From contig JANFOE010000190.1 of assembly GCA_025667525.1 (NCBI GenBank), positions 2,606,501 to 2,670,500 of the forward strand: a stretch of DNA of 64,000 nucleotides, read 5' to 3'. The notes below the pieces were generated by a model. It was not told the DNA's origin. It made no database searches and saw only the letters and a program-made list of their open reading frames with translations. The position numbers were made by a program, and so were the translations under genes. Of the stretch, positions 33,801 through 42,505 are shown one piece after another; the stretch's first letter is position 1; each line of letters starts with the position of its first letter. The DNA is from Glebionis coronaria (Eukaryota > Streptophyta > Magnoliopsida > Asterales > Asteraceae).

Positions 33801-34611
33801 TAAGCGTGTGCCTGGGTAATTTCATTTTACCCTTTGTTTAAGTGGAGTAAGTTCTGGGGGTGAAGAAGGGTGAATAGTGGTAAGTTTGATCCGAAAAAGT
33901 TGGGGAGGAGGTGTTTGGCGCGTATTTGTGGTTTGAATGTTTGAACTTGGCAACTTAAACCCTTAGTCTTTGGCAGAAAGTGTATAACAAGTTTCTTTCC
34001 TTAGCAAACTCGTTTCCCTTTGTTAAATAACTTTTTTATTTCACACTTTGGCCACAAAAAGTTTCTAAACAAGGTTTTAGGGCTTTTAACACTTTGGCAT
34101 ATTTACAATTTCAGTCCTTTTGATATTTAATCCATTTTAAAAGGACTAGAAGTGTAATATTCTTGAGCTTCAAGGGCTTCTTTGGGTTTTGGACTTTATG
34201 AAGGACTATTCTTGACATTTTGGAATTGTTGAAGGGCTAATCTTGTTAATTCTTCAAACTTAGAGGACCTTTTTGTAATTTTGACAAACTTAAGGGACCA
34301 AACTTGTAATAATGAATATACAAGGGTATTAAGTGTCATTTCTTCATAAATGAGGGCTCAATATTGTACATCTTCAAGTCTTCAAGGGTAAATTCTTTGA
34401 TGATTCACAAACTAGGGCTCGGTTCATTGTACGGCTTCGTTTCTCGTGTTTGTTTTTCCTTGTTTCTTGTGGTCTTTTGTCTTTTTTATGATATCAATAC
34501 CTAAAATACACAAGTAAACAAACACAAGCATATATATGGTATTTTTATGACATTGTATGTATTCAAAGCCCGAAAAGAACGATGAGATCATGTATAAATG
34601 CCATCTCATCA
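30823..34611 (-). mobile_element. 3' LTR of element D
   Basis: On the minus strand it runs from TGATGAGATGG (34611) to CCACAATCA (30823), 3789 bp, with standard TG...CA ends. It matches LTR C (52154-55914) along its length. The promoter position reads CCTAAAAAAGG (about 33500-33510) where C has TATAAAAG. Dense AATAAGC/GCTTATT motifs occupy 31730-32620. The first open frames inside it are not genes. Confidence 0.88.
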
Positions 34612-35374
34612 CTCCCCCATACTAAGCCATTGTCGTGCCCTCACACAATTCTAGAATAAAGTATCTAAGCATCTCCAAAATTCAAATTTATTAACCTTTA
34701 TTGGAAAGTGAAAACTTGCAATAATACTACGAAGATGTGAAAAGACATAATGTATGATTTTCATCACGTAAGTGACTTTTAGGGTCAATGAATAGAAACA
34801 AGTGAGTGTCCCATAGAGTAAATTTCGTCATCCTTGATTGTCATACATTCCATGCTAAGTGCAAAAACGAGATCATTTTTGGTACAAGTCACAATGCTAA
34901 CACTACTCATACGTCCAAATTGTGTAATACTTTTTCTCCCAGCAATCCTAGTTATTATAAAAGGAAATGGGTTTCAAGAATTTTTTAACTATTTGTCATG
35001 GATCACAGGTGATTCATATTGACTTATTTGAGTATTTATTAGTCCGAAAGTAAAGTAGCACGATTTAATCGATAGTTAGACGAAGGACAAAATCTTTTAA
35101 AACGGCTTCTCGTGTATCTCCTTAAGTTCATATCTAGACATAACTCGTTTCACGATTTTAGACCTTTCTCGGACCGATATTTGGCATGTACTTCATACTT
35201 CAAATATTGGGAAGACGTTCTTAAAATTATGGTCTTCTCTTCATATTTTGAAATTTCTTCACTTGACGTTTTTGAGAGATTCTTCATACTTGGACCACAA
35301 CTTCATCATTTTTCTTCAATCTTTACTTTGGATTTTGATATACAACGACCCACCTCCTTTTCGGACTTGGATAT
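34612..35374 (-). other. 3' spacer of element D, distal part
   Basis: Non-coding, minus-strand continuation of the D spacer. The polypurine tract TTAGTATGGGGGAG (34612-34625) abuts the LTR. Just upstream is a bulged hairpin (34629-34649): ATTGT+GTG pairs with CAC+ACAAT around AGGG with one unpaired G. The frame 35112-35618 crosses into element B and is not a gene. 35370-35374 is the duplicated GATAT. Confidence 0.75.
35370..35374. repeat. Target-site duplication of element B, left copy
   Basis: GATAT, repeated exactly at 44329-44333 after the second LTR of element B. Confidence 0.9.
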
Positions 35375-35826
35375 TGATAGGTGTGTAAACACCCATCCTT
35401 TTTACCACTTAACTACAATAATAACCGGACCAAAACGTGTATTTTATGTCGTAAATGTCGGAATTATGCGTGGTTTGTGTTTTTGTTGTGATTTAGGACG
35501 AAAATGTGAAAAGGGGAGAAAACACGGGCATTCACGCGCTTTTATTGAAGAAAAATACAAAAGGCGAAGTCAAGAAATCAAGAGTGCAAAAAGAACGGAA
35601 GTCCAAGACCAATTCTGAAGATTTATCGAAGAAAAAGTCAAAAGACGGAAGTTTACTAAAAGCCGAAGAACTCAAGTCTTACTTATGAAGAAATTTCAAG
35701 ACGAGTTTAAAGAAATCCCGAGACAAAGTCGTTAAAGTCAAAGAATTAAGAAGATTAAGGACTTAATGACAATTAAAGAAAGAAGAAAGAGGGGAGGAAG
35801 CTTCCTAAGCACCTCCCTAATTCCCC

Positions 35827-35834
35827 TATAAATA
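35827..35834 (+). promoter_or_regulatory. TATA box of element B
   Basis: TATAAATA preceded by TTCCCC; intact in both LTRs (also 42956-42963). Transcription should start about 30 bp downstream. Confidence 0.7.
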
Positions 35835-36262
35835 GTCTTCATTTTCATTTCATTTGTTTTTGTTGGCTAGAGTGACACTAGTTCTTCCACCCTTTTAATT
35901 ACTTGTTCTTTAAATTCATGTCAATTTAAATACATTGTCTTGCACCTTAAATTCATTTAATTTCAAGTAAGTTTCCTTTTAGTTATTGTCAATCTTTACT
36001 TTTATTGTTTATCTCCTATCTTCCTCTCTTGTTTGATTTTAATCTTTATGCTTTATTGTTTATGTTCATGTTCTTGAGTTTTTATTAAATTGATTAAGTG
36101 GTTTTGATTATTTTATTTGGATTGTTTGTTTATGATTAGTAGATTTTATTTGGTTAGTTTGATTTAATCTTTTGGTTGATTTGGGTTAGATAGGTTTAGA
36201 TTCGTGTTTCTTTAGTTCCTTGTTCTTCGCTGACTATTACTGTTCTTCCCCAAGTTAATCTA

Positions 36263-36750
36263 AATCAAAGCAATTTATTCCGAATCAAGGTGGTGTTGTG
36301 ATTGTTCCGAACCAAGCTAATATTCCGGATAAGTGAAATATTCCGGATCAGTGGAAGTTCTGAATCAAGCTGACATTCCAAGTGAAGAATTTGTTCCGGA
36401 TCAAGTCGTTTATTCGGAATTATATTCCGGATCAAGGTTTGATTCGGAACATTCCGAACCAAGAAGATATTCAGGATCAAGGGCTTCATTCGGAATAACT
36501 TATATTCCGAATAAGGGTGTTCATTCGGAATATTCCCAATGAAGGTTTTCTGCTGATTGTTCCGAATCAAGGGTTCAGACAAGGTTGTTCATTCGGAACA
36601 TCAAATATTCCGGATCAAGGGGGTGTTCATTCGGAACATTCCGGATCAAGGTTTTGGTAATTATTCCGAGTGAAGAAGACATCATTACGAACGAAGGTGA
36701 CATTCCGGATGAGTGATTATTCTGAACGAAGAATTATTCCGAATGAGCTG
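36263..36750 (+). repeat. TTCCGGA / TTCGGAA repeat array in LTR B
   Basis: About 490 bp densely packed with TTCCGGATCAAG, TTCCGAATCAAG and CATTCGGAACATTCC-type units. Copies lie on both strands, so many junctions give GAA-NN-TTC. It lies downstream of the TATA box, hence in the transcribed leader. The other copy is 43410-43900. Minus-strand open frames here (36265-36582 and 43419-43736) come from the repeat itself. Confidence 0.8.
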
Positions 36751-37178
36751 TTTTCAGGTTCTTTTAAGTTTTTGTTTTTAAGTTTTAATTTTTTAATTTT
36801 CAAGCTTTACTTTTCCCGCCTTTTTATTTAGTCGCACTTTAAGTTTACTTGCCTTAGATTTATTTTAAGCCTTGCCTTAGTTTAAGTTTTAGTTGCGTTT
36901 TAAGTTTGCCTTAGATAGTTTTAAGTTTGCGTTATTTACTTTTAGTGCCTTTTAATTTCCCGTCACGCTTTTAATTTCCCGTCATTTATTTTAAAGTAGA
37001 TTTAGATTTAAATTACATCCATTTATTTTAATAGTTTTTGCACTTTTAATTTTCACTACAACGACACAACATTTGTTTCCACCAAAGACAGCTGAGTCGC
37101 ATAGTTAACCAGTTATCAATTCGATTAGACCTATTTCAACGAACAAATTTTCTTACTGGCCAAAAGCTTTGTATTAAA

Positions 37179-37193
37179 TGGCGCCGCTGCCGG
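37179..37193 (+). other. Primer-binding site, element B
   Basis: TGGCGCCGCTGCCGG, 2 nt after the LTR end, identical to that of element A. Confidence 0.8.
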
Positions 37194-37404
37194 CTCTTTT
37201 CGTGAAGATTAACGGTTTTCTGTGAAAGACGCTTTGCTTTTTGGGATCCGTTCATTCGTGAGCGTTATTTTCTTGCTTAAAAATTTTCAAAAACCCATAA
37301 AAATTGAAAATTGTTAAAAATCCATAAAAATTAAAAAATTTTCAAAAATCCAAAAAGATTTTATTTTTATCTTTATAGTGTATATATTCTATTTGTGTTT
37401 GGTT

Positions 37405-37430
37405 TCTTTTTCTTTTGCCTTTGCAGGTGT
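37405..37430 (+). promoter_or_regulatory. Splice-acceptor-like tract before gag, element B
   Basis: TTCTTTTGCCTTTGCAG (AG 37425-37426) lies just before GTGT and the gag ATG at 37431. The preceding 200 nt are very AT-rich and intron-like. Element A has the same tract with a different sequence. Confidence 0.45.
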
Positions 37431-40352
37431 ATGCGTACTAGATCTTCTACTTATCCAGAGCCCAAGGCTCGTGAAAATTTAGCTATGGAAGGTGTTAACA
37501 ACAACAATAATCCACCGCACCTCAATAATAACAACAACAATGTTCTTCCACAGCCCGATCTTCGGACAATGGAGGAGCTTTGTCAACCCACCATGTTTGG
37601 ACGAGGAGGACCGATTGCGCCGATGCAAATCACGGCTCCGGAGTTTTCGTTGAAGCATCACATGATCCAGCAAGTGCAAACAAATCCATTTCGCGGAATG
37701 CCTGATGATGATGCTAACAAACACCTCGACAAATTCATTACTATTACTCAAAGCATGAAGTTTCCCGGTGCCACAATGGATGTTCTACGCCTTCAACTCT
37801 TTCCACATACTTTATCACACCACGCCGAGAAATGGTTTGATCGTCTCCTGAAGAATTCAGTTCATACTTGGGATGACATGACTCAACGCTTTTTGTCGCG
37901 CTACTTTCCACCATCTATGGTCACGAGCCTTCGCAATCAAATCAGCGGTTTCATGCAAGAACCCGATGAATCTCTCTTTGATGCTTGGGAAAGATATAAT
38001 GTTTTGATCGATCGTTGTCCAAACCACAACATGCTCCCTGTGACCTTAATTGATACTTTCTATAACGGTTTGAGTTTTCGTGATCGTGATACGATTATTG
38101 CAGCCGTCGGTGGCACATTTATGAAAAGAAGACCCGAGGAGTGTAGAGAGCTTATTGAGAACATGACTACTCATCACAAAAACTGGGATTCCTCCGCTTC
38201 TTCAAGGAACAACCCAAGAGTCAATGTTTCTTCTACTTCAGTAAACCCCGACATGACCGAATTCATCCGCATGATGGCCGAAATGAACAAAAATATCTTG
38301 CTTCTCGCTACAAACCAACAACAAGTTAAAGCGGTAGCCAATCCTTGTGAGACATGCGGCGGTCCTCACTCATACACTGATTGTCCTTTTACACAAGGAA
38401 ATCCGGAAAACGTGTATGCGGCTTATGGTAATTATTCACCGGAAAATTACCAAGCCCGACCTCAAGGGGATAGAAATTTGCTAAGTTACCGGTCAAACAA
38501 CTACCTTTCACCCGGTTTTTCTCCTCAAAACCAAAACCCCAACAACAACTACAATAGAAGCAACCAAATCCCACCTCGAGCTTCTAATCCTTATCACCCA
38601 CCCGGTCAGCAAGCCCCACCCATCAATCAAGATGTTGAAGCCTTAATGAGAACCCAAGGAGAGCAAATTAAGAATCTGCAAAGCCAAATTATCAATTTGA
38701 AAGGGGATATCACCAAGCAAGGGAATGACATCAGATCTGAGCTTCGAAATGATATACAATCCTCCTTCAGCAATCAAACGAATGATTTGAAGAATATGCT
38801 AGCTAGTTTCTTACCCACCACTCAACCCTCTACTTTGAGTTCTCTACCTTCAAACACCGTCACCAACCTGAGAGCGAATGTGAGTGCTATTACTACCCGT
38901 AGTGGAGTTACTGTAGTAGGACCATCTACCCCACTCCCAGTTACTCCATCTACATCTCCTCCACCACCATTTATCCCTACTACTCCCACACCTAGTATTA
39001 GTACACCATTACCGTCTCCACCTCGTCATGACGAAGTACCCAAGAAGAACCCTTCAACATCTCAACCTTCACCTATTACACCTCCACCACCCAACCCCAG
39101 CATTCCTTACCCTTCTCGACTCAACAAGGCTCGAATTTTGACAAAGAATGACATGCAAGTCGCTAACTTTTTGGAAAAGATTGCCGGCATGAAACTCACC
39201 TTTACCCTTGTTGAAGCTCTTGCCCAAATGCCACAATTTGTCAAGATGTTTAAGGAATTGCTTAGCAAGAAGGAGAAGATGGCCGAGTTTGTTAATACTC
39301 GATTGAATGAAAATTGTTCTGTCGTCCTTCTTAAAGAACTTCCGGAGAAACTTGGAGATCCCGGTCGTTTTGTGCTTCCTTGTACTTTTAACCAAACCGA
39401 CAAATTTACTGCCTTAGCCGATCTCGGGGCCAGTATAAATTTGATGCCTTTAAGTGTTTGGAAAAAGTTATCATTGCCCGACCTTACACCCACCAAAATT
39501 ACTCTTGAGATAGCCAATCGCACTCTCGCTTACCCCGTTGGTATTGCCGAAGATGTGTTCATTAAAGTTGGCACATTCACTTTTCCGGTCGACTTTGTCG
39601 TTGTTGATTATGAAATGGACCCTCGTATTCCGTTAATACTTGGACGCCCATTTTTGAGAACCGGTCGAGCTTTAATAGATGTGGATAAATGTGAGCTCAT
39701 CTTAAGAGTCGGGGATGATGCACAAGTTTTTGAAATGGGGAAGCTTACAAGCAAATCCTTTGGAAGAGAATCCGCGAATATGATTAATGTGCTTGATGAT
39801 TTTGTCCTCTACAACAACCCTCTATTCGAGTCGTGCAATGATAATCCACTTTTTCAAGATGATGTGGATGATTCTCTCTCCAATCTGGAACCTTCACCCA
39901 TATATGATTCTCCATCGGTCTATGATGCTTATGATGATGATTCTAGCTTCGATGGAGATGACTATGATGACTTTACTTCCGAGTATCCCGACATGCCCAC
40001 CTATGATGATTTTGATGAGGCCGATACTCTTTCGAGTGATTCTTCTCATGCTGAAGATCCTCCGCCATCCATGCTTAATCCTACTTTGGATGACTACTCA
40101 TTTGAGGAAGACTTCTCTACTTTTCTCAATACATACTTCCCTCATGAGAGTGATGCACCTCCTTTAGACTTTGATGATTTTGGTCTTGATCCTACTTCGG
40201 ATTTGAAGAAAATTATTTCAAAGGAGAAGCAACCGGACGACACCAACATCCGCAACACGTATGTTTTGACACCTCTTTGTCCACCTCCTGAGGATGAGGT
40301 TGTGCATTTTCTTCGCGGATCTTCATCAAATTCTGCTGAGCCCGAGTGCTAA
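37431..40352 (+). CDS. gag: Gag-protease polyprotein of element B
   Basis: 973 codons from ATG 37431 (MRTRSSTYPE); the frame is open from 37395, but the ATG at 37431 matches the gag start position in A. An Asn-rich N-terminus leads to the gag core at roughly residues 76-228 (FRGMPDDDANKHLDKF, AEKWFDRLL, FLSRYFPPS, DTFYNGL). The zinc knuckle CETCGGPHSYTDC is at 306-318. Then come an N/Q/P-rich linker, a coiled-coil-like stretch, a proline-rich segment, and an aspartic protease with active-site DLGAS at about 664 and ILGRPFLRTGR downstream. The last ~150 residues are strongly acidic (Asp/Ser/Tyr-rich), replacing the RT start seen in A and C. Gag would assemble particles in the cytoplasm; protease would process them. 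No stop or shift interrupts it, unlike its neighbours. No pol follows. Confidence 0.9.
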   Translation: MRTRSSTYPEPKARENLAMEGVNNNNNPPHLNNNNNNVLPQPDLRTMEELCQPTMFGRGGPIAPMQITAPEFSLKHHMIQQVQTNPFRGMPDDDANKHLDKFITITQSMKFPGATMDVLRLQLFPHTLSHHAEKWFDRLLKNSVHTWDDMTQRFLSRYFPPSMVTSLRNQISGFMQEPDESLFDAWERYNVLIDRCPNHNMLPVTLIDTFYNGLSFRDRDTIIAAVGGTFMKRRPEECRELIENMTTHHKNWDSSASSRNNPRVNVSSTSVNPDMTEFIRMMAEMNKNILLLATNQQQVKAVANPCETCGGPHSYTDCPFTQGNPENVYAAYGNYSPENYQARPQGDRNLLSYRSNNYLSPGFSPQNQNPNNNYNRSNQIPPRASNPYHPPGQQAPPINQDVEALMRTQGEQIKNLQSQIINLKGDITKQGNDIRSELRNDIQSSFSNQTNDLKNMLASFLPTTQPSTLSSLPSNTVTNLRANVSAITTRSGVTVVGPSTPLPVTPSTSPPPPFIPTTPTPSISTPLPSPPRHDEVPKKNPSTSQPSPITPPPPNPSIPYPSRLNKARILTKNDMQVANFLEKIAGMKLTFTLVEALAQMPQFVKMFKELLSKKEKMAEFVNTRLNENCSVVLLKELPEKLGDPGRFVLPCTFNQTDKFTALADLGASINLMPLSVWKKLSLPDLTPTKITLEIANRTLAYPVGIAEDVFIKVGTFTFPVDFVVVDYEMDPRIPLILGRPFLRTGRALIDVDKCELILRVGDDAQVFEMGKLTSKSFGRESANMINVLDDFVLYNNPLFESCNDNPLFQDDVDDSLSNLEPSPIYDSPSVYDAYDDDSSFDGDDYDDFTSEYPDMPTYDDFDEADTLSSDSSHAEDPPPSMLNPTLDDYSFEEDFSTFLNTYFPHESDAPPLDFDDFGLDPTSDLKKIISKEKQPDDTNIRNTYVLTPLCPPPEDEVVHFLRGSSSNSAEPEC

Positions 40353-40622
40353 TTTCCCCTAAAGGAAAAGGTGTTCGACCCCGGTATCGATATTCTTCAG
40401 CCATCTCAGTATCCATCTGATGAAATAAAAGGAAAGATTTTTGGAACTACTGAAGATATGCTTGCACCTCACCATACTTGCTCCCACCGTGCTCCATCTT
40501 TGCTTAAGGGAACCTTGCCTACTCTTCTTTGGCTTGCCTTGTTCGCCTTAAGCTTGCGCTATTTGATGGACGAAAACTATGTCTTTGATCCCGGTGGATA
40601 TGTTTTATGCTTCTTCCTATGA
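40353..40622 (+). CDS. In-frame extension after the gag-protease stop
   Basis: After TAA 40350-40352 the same frame stays open for 89 codons to TGA 40620-40622. It reads FPLKEKVFDPGID, and later holds a hydrophobic run LPTLLWLALFALSL that could span a membrane. Either the stop is a recent mutation and this was the C-terminus, or the stop is read through, or the frame is chance. It ends 10 nt before the post-stop hairpin that follows the true pol end in A, which favours its being the original C-terminus. No homology recognised. Confidence 0.4.
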   Translation, partial: FPLKEKVFDPGIDILQPSQYPSDEIKGKIFGTTEDMLAPHHTCSHRAPSLLKGTLPTLLWLALFALSLRYLMDENYVFDPGGYVLCFFL

Positions 40623-42505
40623 TAATCAAGGTCGAGTCAGGCTCACGACTCGGTGAACAAAAATCAAGCGCTTCTTGGGAGGCAACGCATGTATCTATCT
40701 TTTAGCTATCTAGATCCTAAGTGTAGGGGAGACCCGTTGGTGTTTGCTATCCCCTCTCTTCTCACATTCAGGGATTCAAGCGCTCAATGATTCTTGATGA
40801 TTTTTGACGACCCGTGATTCCGTGTTCCCTTCTTCCCGGTTCTATCCTAAACTCTTTTCGATTCACTATTTTGTATTTTCTCAGTATTAAAATAGGAATC
40901 TCGTTAGTTGTCTTTTCCTTAGCAAGATTTAAACAAAGCGCACAATGTCCTAAGTGTAGGGGAGTTTACTCCCACATGCTTAAACATTGAGGACAATGTT
41001 TATCTTAAGTGTAGGGGGCTTCTATCGAAGTTAAGTGGTCTTTTCCTTGTATTTGTCCTCATATTAACCAGATAATCAATTTTTCGACATTTTTCAAACA
41101 TTTTGATCTATTTTGGCCTATTAGTTTTTCCCTTTGTATAGTTATTTTCTTCCTTTACTAGAATAAATTTTAATAAAGTGGTTTTAATTTTCAACGTTGT
41201 GAATCTTTTGACTCAACCCGAGTTTACTTATCTAAGTTTACTCTAGCTAGTATCCTTAACGTGTTTAAGTAAAGTTTTGCTAGGCTTTTATATAGGGAAC
41301 TTTAAAACGCGAAAGTCTTAACTCTCACGGGTTAAGAACAAGAACTTTTCGCAAGTTCCTATAATTGATCCTAGAGAGTTGTTTATCAAGGGAACTTTAA
41401 AATGCGATTTCTAAACATGAAAAAGTCTAAGGATTTACAAGATCCTATAGATGACTCGAAAACCCAAAACTTTGATTTAATAGGCTAAGCATCCACGAGT
41501 CTCATTCCTTGAGATTTTAAACTGTGGATAACGAGAGATGATAGAGTCAATTATAAGTTTGGTATTCTTTCGTGAATTTATTTGAGTTAATTATAAGCCT
41601 ATTCTCCCATCGATTGCTAATAAATTAATCTGCAATAAATAAGGATGTACGATTTGAAAAGTTACTTAGCTTCTAGCCCAAGATCGTTTAAAAGTTGCTC
41701 GATATGGATTAGAGTTCATAGCCAAGGCATAACTTATTGAAGCGGGATGCGAAGATTGGCGAGTCCAAAAAGGCCCTAACAAGGTATGAGGATAAATAGA
41801 TCCAAGTCCAAAAAGGAGGCGGGTCGTTGTATATCAAAATCCCAAATAAAGATTGGAGGAAAAATGAAGAAGTCGTGGTCCAAATATGAAGAATCTCTCA
41901 AAACATCAAGTGAAGAAATTCCTATTATGAGGAGAAGACCATTATTTCATGAACGTCTCTCAAGATTTGAAAGTATGAAGTCGCTGCCAAATATCGGTCC
42001 GAGAAAGGTCTCAAATCGCGAAGCGAGTTATGCCAAGATATGAACTTTTTGAGGTCCCGAGAAGCAGTTTTAAAAGATTTTGTCCTTTCGCTAACTATTA
42101 ATTAAATCGTCCCACTTTATTTTCAGCCTAATAAACTATCGAAATAAGTCAACAATGCATCCTCGTGATCATTCAAGACAACAATAAAATATAAGAGATA
42201 CACCTAAAAATAACGGAGTCTAAGTAAATAATTGGTCCACATGAGTTCGTGTTAGTTTGCTAACTTATAATAACAATGATCTCGTTTTTAAACTTAGTTT
42301 GGAGAAAGAGAAAACTTGAGGATGATGATCATTCATGACATTTCCAAAACCCGAAGGTATGTTTTTAATTTCTTTACTTTGAATGTTTATAATTTTCTAT
42401 CTCTTTAATAAAGGCCAATATGGATTGATTATGATGAAAAGTGTAATCGTGCTTTGTAACTAATGCATTGCATGAGGACATTGCAATGGTCAAGTGTAGG
42501 GGATT
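40623..42505 (+). other. Non-coding 3' spacer of element B
   Basis: 1.9 kb without a gene. In order: post-stop hairpin CGAGTC/GACTCG (40633-40652); AAGTGTAGGGG boxes at 40719-40730, 40952-40963 and 41007-41018; internal hairpin TAAACATTG/CAATGTTTA with loop AGGA (40981-41002); block with hairpin GAACTT/AAGTTC (41342-41358); bulged terminal hairpin (42466-42488) and polypurine tract AAGTGTAGGGGATT (42492-42505). The open frame 41786-42043 is not conserved as protein with the other elements. Confidence 0.8.
42466..42505 (+). promoter_or_regulatory. Terminal hairpin and polypurine tract, element B
   Basis: CATTGC+ATG (42466-42474) pairs with CAT+GCAATG around loop AGGA, with one unpaired T at 42482. 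The tract AAGTGTAGGGGATT follows 3 nt later and abuts the LTR. Confidence 0.8.

Larger units (their letters stand above)
35375..37176 (+). mobile_element. 5' LTR of element B
   Basis: TGATAGGTGTG to TTTGTATTA, 1802 bp. It has the start hairpin GGTGT/ACACC with loop GTAA (35380-35393), a TATA box TATAAATA (35827-35834), and the TTCCGGA/TTCGGAA array (36263-36750). The opening 200 bp clearly resemble LTR A, so A and B are sister families. Confidence 0.9.

Noticed and set aside
36265..36582. Minus-strand 105-residue frame in LTR B (also 43419-43736)
   Set aside because: Produced by the TTCCGGA/TTCGGAA array; antisense to the element.
39787..40167. Met/Leu-rich 126-residue plus-strand frame
   Set aside because: Shadow of the acidic tail of the element B gag-protease ORF in another frame.
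40353..40622. Envelope gene in element B
   Set aside because: Only one short hydrophobic run, no signal peptide or further features; described instead as an in-frame extension.
41786..42043. 85-residue frame in the spacer of element B
   Set aside because: The matching region of A, C and D is not kept as protein; it belongs to the non-coding spacer.
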